A stretch of 64,000 nt of DNA from Beta vulgaris subsp. vulgaris (taxonomy: Eukaryota > Streptophyta > Magnoliopsida > Caryophyllales > Amaranthaceae), in NCBI RefSeq assembly GCF_026745355.1, contig NC_079206.1:45323216-45387215 (forward strand). Reading direction: 5' to 3'. This document shows positions 57,621 through 64,000 of this stretch, one piece after another. The notes below the pieces were generated by a model. It ran no database searches. It was not told the DNA's origin and saw only the letters and a list, made by a program, of their open reading frames with translations. A program made the translations under genes and the position numbers. Numbering within the stretch: the first letter of the stretch is position 1; every line of letters begins with the position of its first letter.

Positions 57621-57909
57621 GAAATTAGTAGCTTACACCATACGTAACTTCAAGCTTGGCAATGGAGGAAGAGAGAAACCCTAAGGATTGCGTTTTTAAA
57701 ATACCGCAGCCCTTTATTACTTATAAGGATGCAATTTTCGGCTAACCACAACCTTTCACTAAAAGGGTTGCGCTTTTTGCACTGACCGCAGCCCTTCGTT
57801 TACGAAGGGCTGTGGATTTTGGGCTAACCGCAGCCCTTCACTATTAAGGGCTGTGCTTTTAGAAAAATGCATCCCTTGCCCCCACAGCCCTTCCGTTTTT
57901 CTCCCCTAG

Positions 57910-58434
57910 TGTATGTAAACTTCCATCGTGTCCCCCAGCTGCTTCTCGAACATCTTGTTTACTAGCCTCAGATCGATAGCGTCTGCATTTTTTAGTCCAA
58001 ATGCATTCCCTTGTAACAATATATACCTCATTCTTTCATGAGTTTTATCTTCTCATGATCTTCAGGATCCTTCAAGACCTGGTTGTAGCCAGAGTATTCA
58101 TCTAGAATGGTGAGCCTTTTCATGCCTAGTTGTTGCGACCACCAAGGCATCAATGTGTGGGAATGGAAAAGGATCTTTTAGACATGCTTTGTTGAGGTCA
58201 GTGAACTCGATGCAGACTCGCCACTTGTCGTTCTTTTTGCCGACGACGACTACATTGGCCAGCCAATCTGAATATTTGACTTCTCTGATTTTTCAAGCTT
58301 TCACCAATTTTTCCACCTCCTCGTTGACTTTCAGGTTCCTTGGTAGTGTGATTTATTTTGTTTTGCTTGATGTGTTTCGAGTTGAGGTCGACGTTCAGCT
58401 TGTGAGTTATTATATCAAGTACAATTCCTACCAT
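57910..58434 (-). pseudogene. Tat reverse transcriptase, N-terminal part
   Basis: KDMVGIVLDIITHKLNVDLN near 58434 is the pre-RT motif. After frame changes come REVKYSDWLANVVVVGKKND, WRVCIEFTDLNKACLKDPFP (58220-58150) and finally NKMFEKQLGDTMEVYI, ending at the CACTA terminus. The catalytic YVDD falls exactly at or beyond the insertion and is lost. Confidence 0.82.
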
Positions 58435-58662
58435 GTCTTTATGATTCCATGCAAAATCAGCTTATATTTTCTTTCAGGAACTCAATTATTTGTTCCCTCT
58501 CTTCAGTTGGTAGGGATGCTCAATCTGGAAAGTTTGCTCCGGCTCTGTTGGGTCTAGCACCACTCCATCTGCATCTTGTTCATTTGTCTTGATGGGTGCT
58601 GGACCTTGCTGTAGTTGGTAGCTGGATTCTTTTTTCGCCTTGAGGGATATGCTATAACATTC

Positions 58663-59118
58663 TCAGGCCAACTTACGATCGCCTTTGATTTCTTGATGCA
58701 CTCCCCATTTGATGGGGAATTTGATGGTCTGGTGATATGTAGAGGGCACAACTTCCATCTTGTGAATCCATGGTGTCCCCATGATGATGTTGTATGTTGA
58801 GGGACAGTCCACTACACTGAATCTTGTCTGCAGGTTGACTCCTTTGGCATAGGTGGGCAGGGTGATCTCTCCAAGGGTCCTAGTTGGTTCGCCTCTGAAT
58901 CCATACAGGGCATTTGCCTTCTTGATGATATCTACTTCCTGCAATCCCATGCTTTCAAGGGCATTTTTGAGCATGATATTGGCTAAGCTGCCAATCTCTA
59001 TCAGCACTCTCATCATCAAACAATTGCTGATAGTCAGGGAGACGACTAGTCCATCATGGCGGTCCACTTCCTCATCTCCATCTTCTTCATCGAAGCTGAT
59101 GGTCATGCTCTGGAGCAT
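58663..59118 (-). pseudogene. Tat protease
   Basis: MLQSMTISFDEEDGDEEVDR and GLVVSLTISNCLMMRVLIEI precede GSLANIMLKNALESMGLQEV, which aligns with the protease VDxGSSxNIL motif. The catalytic Asp reads as Glu/Ile (EIGS for DGGS), so the enzyme is probably dead. FSVVDCPSTYNIIMGTPWIH and VVPSTYHQTIKFPIKWG are the conserved end. The frame extends upstream into the 92-bp duplicated block. Confidence 0.82.
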
Positions 59119-59205
59119 CTTCTCTTATGCATTCCTGTGCTGTTTTGGTACAGCTTTGGAGCCCTCTCGAGCGAATCTCCTAGCTGCAGAATAGGTTAGT
59201 TCGCA
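59114..59205. repeat. 92-bp direct duplication, copy A
   Basis: Matches 62488-62579 over 92 bp with three substitutions and no gaps. It spans the gag-protease junction of the Tat element and ends exactly where the inserted LTR begins (TGTAACACCCC). Confidence 0.95.
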
Positions 59206-62200
59206 TGTAACACCCCAGAATTTCAAAGCGAAAAAGAAAGAAATTATAATAATAGTATTATACGACGATGGCGGAAACATTTTCTTCTGGGAATGTCACT
59301 ACTACAAGAAATGCGTTTAAATATCTAAGTGATAAAACCAACATAAATAAATAGTATAAATAAATTAAATTGATAGCCAAAAAGAAAACTAACTCTTAAA
59401 TTAATAAAAGAGTAGGCCTAAAACATCTAACATTTTAATGCTCACATCTCAACCCGAGCCCAAAACCAAATAAGATTGTCATCAACATAACCTGTAAAGA
59501 TATACAAAAAATATCCACAATCACTGGGGAGTAACTAACAGCTCTCGCAGCTCAATTAGGATCCATGTAGAAGTTATCAAGCGTTAATAAATAAGTCCCA
59601 ATCAACATAAAAGATCATTCTGAACCAAACAACAGCAAAACAACAACTAACAGTTTAGCATGGTTAAAATAAAGTACATCATGATTAATAAACTTAATAT
59701 AGACGTACAAGATCAAAAACATAAGCCTCCAAAATAATATAAATAGCTTTTGAGAAAGAGCAGAACGCCAGTGGATCGCAACCCACTTCCTAAGGTTTGT
59801 CAGATCGAAATCTCCAAATAGCCTATGGGCTTACGTTCCCTACTGCCTGTGTCTAAGAATGGCCAAACTCCCGATGCAGGATAGTACCCAGCTCAGTACT
59901 TCCCAACCTCTCGGACGACAACAATTAACCCAGGTAATACCCCCAAATCGCAACCTAGGTGGTTGGCATGTTCTTCACCGGGGACTACATCTATCCCACC
60001 GGATATCTTAATCTCAGTAAAATTTCTCTACAATTAAATACTATAGTTTATTCATCCATTTATTCATCAAATATAAATATTAAGGATGCCCTTAAGGCCT
60101 TACACCCAAAACCAGCAGAAACTAGGATCGCAATCCAATAGTCTCAATTCAACGATATTTATTCTTCTCAAAGTAATAGTAATATAATACTAATAAAAAT
60201 CATTTCACCCAACTGAAAAGAATAAATCTTTCTTCAAACATAAATATACACCAAAACATAGTATAAACAGATACTCCAACTACTACACTCTCGTTGTCTG
60301 AGTTTGGGTACAAAGTTAATTACAATGTTAGTCATAATACCTCTGGTACATAACTTTTGGCGAAATGGTACTGATAAGTGAATAAAATATTATATTTTTA
60401 CTCCCTAATATTAGCCTTTTAGTTGTCTTTTATGTATTAATTATGTGCCATTATTTACTATTATTAATTAGAGATTTATCTGTTTTCATTTTATAATTTA
60501 TTGAATAATCTACTTAAGAAATGTATTGTTTTTGTGAAAGGTGTTCATGAGTAATAATAAAGATTCCATGAAGGCAAGCACAACACATATGGATTACCAA
60601 GACCAAAGACTCACAAATAAAAGAAGAAGAGAAAGCAAAAATAATAAGCTCACGTGAGTTTTTGTTACCAAGCAAGGAATAGAAATTAACAAGGTAAAGC
60701 AAAATCTTAGTCAGAAGCAGCACATACAACAAAGCAAGTCATTCCCACTTCCTTCAACTCCACGAGCAACAATAGAGATTTAGGAAAGTGCTCTGTTTAT
60801 TCTCACACGCACCAAATCATGAGGCAAGAGTTATCCCAAAGATTTCATCCTCGTATTAGCAGGCTTAATTATAGAAATATGGAGCATATGAGATTATTTG
60901 TTTCCATCTCTACAAATAATTTCCCTAAAATTTATAATTGGGGATTTCTCAATTGGGTATTTAAATCCCTAATTTCTACCGCAAGAAGACATGCAAGCAT
61001 TGTCTGATTTTGGGTAAAGAGAGACAAGGGAGTATTGTGAGTAATACAGAATTCTTGGGGTACACTTGAAGTAGGAGACGACAAGTTCAAGAACGAGTTG
61101 TCGGCACAATTTCGACTAGTACAGAGTGATATATTCTCCTCTCTTCTCTTGTATTACTTTGATTGCTGTATTGTTCTAAATTCAATGAACTTGAATCTTG
61201 TTTAAACTTGAATTTTATCATAATTCTGAGTTGTTTATTGAGTATTAAGATTATTTGGTATTCAAAATTACACTGTTATAGTTGTCGTATGATTGATATT
61301 TGAGTATAATTTGCTATCTTATTATGTTTGAATTACAATCAGCTGCTAATTATGTAGTTTGGCCTAGTTTAAATTGCATAATAAAAGTAGCGACTAATGT
61401 TAGTTTGGGTCTGCGAATGGGTCAGATTAATGTGAGAGTGTAATTTGATCTAATTATATTAAATACCTATGTGTTAATTTAATTAGGATTAATGATGTTC
61501 TTCTAGTTTATAATGCTTCTAGATGTAGTCGTTGTGGGCTGCGATCATATTCTCAATGGCAAGTCTAGTTTAGAATTAGTGTCGGCCTAGTTCAATACTA
61601 ATTTAAAGTAAGGAAGAATAGGGTGGGATTGCTATCAAGACCACTACAGTTAATCTATTAGATTAATCTTCAACTCGATAATTATACTCAGTATTATGAC
61701 TAAAGTTACTAAGTTTAATTGTGGAAATTATCCGACTTGCTTGTCATCACTTGTAAATAATAGTTTAATACTTGTTTTAGTTCAGTTACTATTAGTTACT
61801 ACAATCTTAAACCCCCCAAATCTAAGTAAATAGGTAAATAGTTGTATAGTCTCGTTTTTTTTATTAATAATAATATTTTTCTCAGTTAAATTTTGAAGTT
61901 AGGAATTTAGTAGTCTCTCCGTGGGATCGACCCTTTCTTACCCTTTTCTACTTGTGAATATATTTTGAGGTCTAAGAATAGGTTTTTAATTTTATACGGT
62001 AAACGACACGTATCAGGTACTAAAGACAGTATTATTCTCCCTCGACTACTGTAACGTCGACAACTTAAATATTGATTTATAAAACTACAATATTATCATA
62101 ATCCCAAAATCATACAAACAACCAAACCATCATAAAATAATTAAAACACTCATAATATAAATATATGTCAATAATAATAAAAAATAATAATAATAAGCTC

Positions 62201-62487
62201 ATGTAAGCATGCATATAGCAATAAGAGTAAATCATCATACCTGCATACATTGACACATAAGTATACATAACTATAACACCAAAATCTTATACATCTGATA
62301 CGCCAGTATACTTGAATCATATCTAATCATTCAAACAACCCAACATCTTACAACACCATAACTACTAAGATGTAAATAAAAACCGTAAGCTTGCCACATT
62401 ACCATGCTAATACGGAAGAAGCATCACTCTTAAGTTTGTGGCAGATAATAACAACAGATAACAAGCCATGGACATGAATCTTCCTCA
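59206..62487 (-). mobile_element. Tekay-type LTR (probably truncated) inserted between Tat gag and protease
   Basis: On the minus strand it ends GAAATTCTGGGGTGTTACA at 59206, matching the end of the solo LTR at 47712 and that at 20921. The far end (TGAGGAAGATTC on the minus strand, 62487) starts with TG but lacks the family start TGTAA(T/C). No PBS, PPT or pol is present. The solo LTR at 60372-62015 sits inside it. Without that it is ~1.63 kb. Confidence 0.7.
60372..62015 (+). mobile_element. Solo LTR, Athila/Tat type (TGATAAGTG...TATCA), 1644 bp
   Basis: Starts TGATAAGTGAATAAAATATT, ends AAACGACACGTATCA, flanked by exact GGTAC duplications (60367-60371 and 62016-62020). The GTGGGATCGACCC block near 61920 matches other TGATAAG-type LTRs here. 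Two short frames near 59959 and 60819 are chance openings. Confidence 0.92.
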
Positions 62488-62579
62488 AGCATCTTCTCTT
62501 ATGCATTCCTTTGCTGTTTTGGTACAGCTTTGGAGCCCTCTCGAGCGAATCTTTTAGCTGCAGAATAGGTTAGTTCGCA
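62488..62579. repeat. 92-bp direct duplication, copy B
   Basis: Second copy of 59114-59205. Here it forms the C-terminal end of the Tat gag reading frame (ELTYSAAKRFAREGSKAVPK) and continues uninterrupted into gag to the right. Confidence 0.95.
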
Positions 62580-63990
62580 TATCTCAGATCCACCAGATAT
62601 AGAATTGATTACCTTGTCACGTGTAGGCTCAGGTGGAGGTCTGGATTGTTTGTTGTTGTCGCCAGGTTGTCCTCCTTTCTGACCCTTCTTTCCCATAAGG
62701 TGCTGTAGGTAGCCTTTCTTGAGTAGCCACGCAACTTCTTTTCTCAAAGCGTTGCAATCCTCTGTACGATGATCGTGATCGCCATGGTAACTACACCACT
62801 TGGTAGTGTCCTTTTCGCCCTCTGGCTTGTCACTTTTTTTGTGGCCATCTTGATGCTTTTCCCAGTTTCTCAAGTGCGTTTACCACGCCTCCTGCATCCA
62901 CGTTAAAGCAATAGGAGGAAAGAGGGGGGTAATCGTTTTCGGTTACCTTACCTGAAGTTTTTCTAGCTACGTTGTTAGTATTATGACGTCTCTGATAAGG
63001 TTGGTGACGCCAATCATTCTTTTTCTGGCCTTGTGCTTCATGATCGTAGCCGAATTCGCCTTGGTACTTGGATACATCGTCTTCATCGACGCGAATTTCA
63101 GCCATAGCTCTGGCTCTGACATCTTGAAAGGTGTTGCAGGGAAATCTGGTCAGCTCATAATGTAACCTGGATTTTTACGTCAGTCCGCTCTTGAATGCTT
63201 CGATAGACGTGGGAACATCTAGGTTCTTGACTTATATCATTTCTTTTTTGAACCGATCGAGGTATTGTTGTGCAGCTTCATTTGTTTTCTGAGTGATCCG
63301 GTATAGATCGCCTGTATGCTACTAACAAATTGCCAATAGAACTTGTCAATCAAAGCAGCAAAATTTGGAATTTTACTTGGTTTTAAACTGATTAGCCATT
63401 GCAAAGCTGGTGCAGATAAGGTGGCTCCAAACCATTTGCACATGATGGCCTTCAAGAGATGTTCAGGAATAGACAAGGTCCACATCTTCTGCTTGTATTG
63501 CGCCACATGATCATAAGGATTCGCTTATCCATCATACAACTTATGAGGTTGAGACACGTTGATCTTCTTGGGGATCCTAGCCCTTGTGATTTCATCAATG
63601 AAAGGAGATTGAGTGTAGCCATTGGGAGACTCCTCAGCTACAGGTGTTGGTGCTCCAGACAACTTCATTAACATGCGCATGATTTTCTTATTATGAGATT
63701 CAGGGAGCGCGAGCTTCTAAGCTGCAGGATCAGTCTCCTCTTCTTCTTTGTCTGAGTTTATCTTAGATTCCTCTTCATCTTCACTGCTGCTTGAGTCGGA
63801 TAAATTGAGATGCGAGGAATCACAATGCAATCACGGGGCTTAGCTGCCTTGCTGCTTTTAACTGATTCCAGCTCCTTCATAAGACTTTCAATGGTTTGCT
63901 GGGATCCGGATTGGGAGCGATGGTGACGTAGGCAGATTGGCGAAAAAGTTCGAAAAGGATTTGCGACAAAAAGCCTGAATTGTTTTCCAG
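62499..63990 (-). pseudogene. gag: Tat gag (5' part extends toward window edge)
   Basis: Pieces on the minus strand are LSIPEHLLKAIMCKWFGATL, APALQWLISLKPSKIPNFAA and FVSSIQAIYTGSLRKQMKLH (63506-63237), the capsid-like part of retrotransposon Gag. Then MAEIRVDEDDVSKYQ (63105), and last an open 124-codon stretch with the zinc-binding motif WCSYHGDHDHRTEDCNALRK (about 62790-62735) and KEVAWLLKKGYLQHLMGKKG. Stops near 63170, 62880 and 63520 break it. The C-terminus enters the duplicated block. Confidence 0.82.
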
Positions 63991-64000
63991 CTCGGACGGA

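Larger units (their letters stand above)
52621..57687 (-). mobile_element. L1-clade LINE (LINE-3), inserted in CACTA subterminal repeats
   Basis: The T run at 52621-52640 is its poly(A) tail on the minus strand. TTGCG(TTTTT) at 52616 and 57688 is the target duplication. Length 5067 bp, full size. ORF1 is uninterrupted; ORF2 is broken. It interrupts a CGCAACCC...GGGTTGCG unit of the CACTA element and so is younger than it. Confidence 0.9.
51682..57909. mobile_element. Damaged CACTA element inserted in Tat RT (contains LINE-3)
   Basis: The right end on the minus strand is CACTAGGGGAGAAAAACGG, directly after RT codons for GDTMEVYI (57910-57935). Near it are repeated inverted ACCGCAGCCCTT/AAGGGCTG units (57700-57890), with similar units at 51701 and 52592, as in CACTA subterminal regions. 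The left CACTA end is missing, together with part of the RT, so a deletion removed that junction. Without LINE-3 only ~1.2 kb remains, with no transposase. Confidence 0.6.
33020..64000 (-). mobile_element. Tat-lineage Ty3/gypsy retrotransposon, multiply interrupted (5' LTR beyond window)
   Basis: Minus-strand order from the right edge: gag (63990-62499), protease (59118-58663), RT (58434-57910 and 51680-51405), RNase H (51396-51064), a second RNase H (50891-50448), integrase (50451-49377), opposite-strand extra ORF (45121-48873) and 3' LTR (44410-33020). A dual RNase H plus an antisense extra ORF is a recognised feature of some Tat-lineage elements. Five later insertions and about 65 missing RT residues show it is old and dead. 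Confidence 0.88.

Noticed and set aside
59206..62487. A complete retrotransposon between the 92-bp copies
   Set aside because: No PBS, PPT, gag or pol and only one recognisable LTR end; the nested solo LTR explains half of its length.

Overview
This is plant nuclear DNA, most likely from a eudicot. It holds one intron-rich host gene, plant-type Ty1/copia and Ty3/gypsy LTR retrotransposons, L1-type LINEs with poly(A) tails, and MITEs with TA or TTA target duplications. I found no prokaryotic signals, CRISPR arrays, rRNA genes or functional tRNA genes. The species cannot be fixed from the sequence alone.

The only clear host gene is a minus-strand glycoside hydrolase family 1 (GH1) beta-glucosidase. 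It has 11 exons between 15751 and 5165. All ten introns have GT-AG borders that keep frame, giving an uninterrupted 563-residue protein with both catalytic glutamates and a long, probably plastid-directed N-terminus. Its introns contain at least eight small transposons; intron 1 alone is about 5.3 kb. A TATA box lies about 100 bp upstream of the ATG.

Nearly everything else is nested transposons. Bases 1-4550 are the end of a gag/pol-less Athila-like element that carries an inverted piece of a Sirevirus LTR. 16600-17839 is a decayed gypsy pol. 17840-33019 is built around a Tekay-like chromovirus reduced to about 560 bp between PBS and PPT. A solo LTR sits in its left LTR, and an L1 LINE in its right LTR, which in turn contains a second, antisense L1.

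From 33020 to the window end lies one minus-strand Tat-lineage gypsy element with gag, protease, RT, RNase H, a second RNase H, integrase and an opposite-strand extra ORF. It is split by five events: a 10.76-kb Sirevirus in its 3' LTR (33284-44043); a Tekay-type solo LTR in the extra ORF (45157-47712); a damaged CACTA element carrying a third L1 in RT (51682-57909); a Tekay-type LTR fragment between gag and protease (59206-62487), flanked by an unusual 92-bp direct duplication; and an Athila/Tat-type solo LTR inside that fragment (60372-62015).

Target-site duplications read directly from the sequence (GTACT, AATTA, GGTAC, 11-bp and 13-bp LINE duplications, TTA) fix much of the insertion order. 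I found no convincing new biological system. The most useful observations are the complete GH1 gene model with unusual active-site neighbours, the 92-bp duplication, and the deep nesting history.
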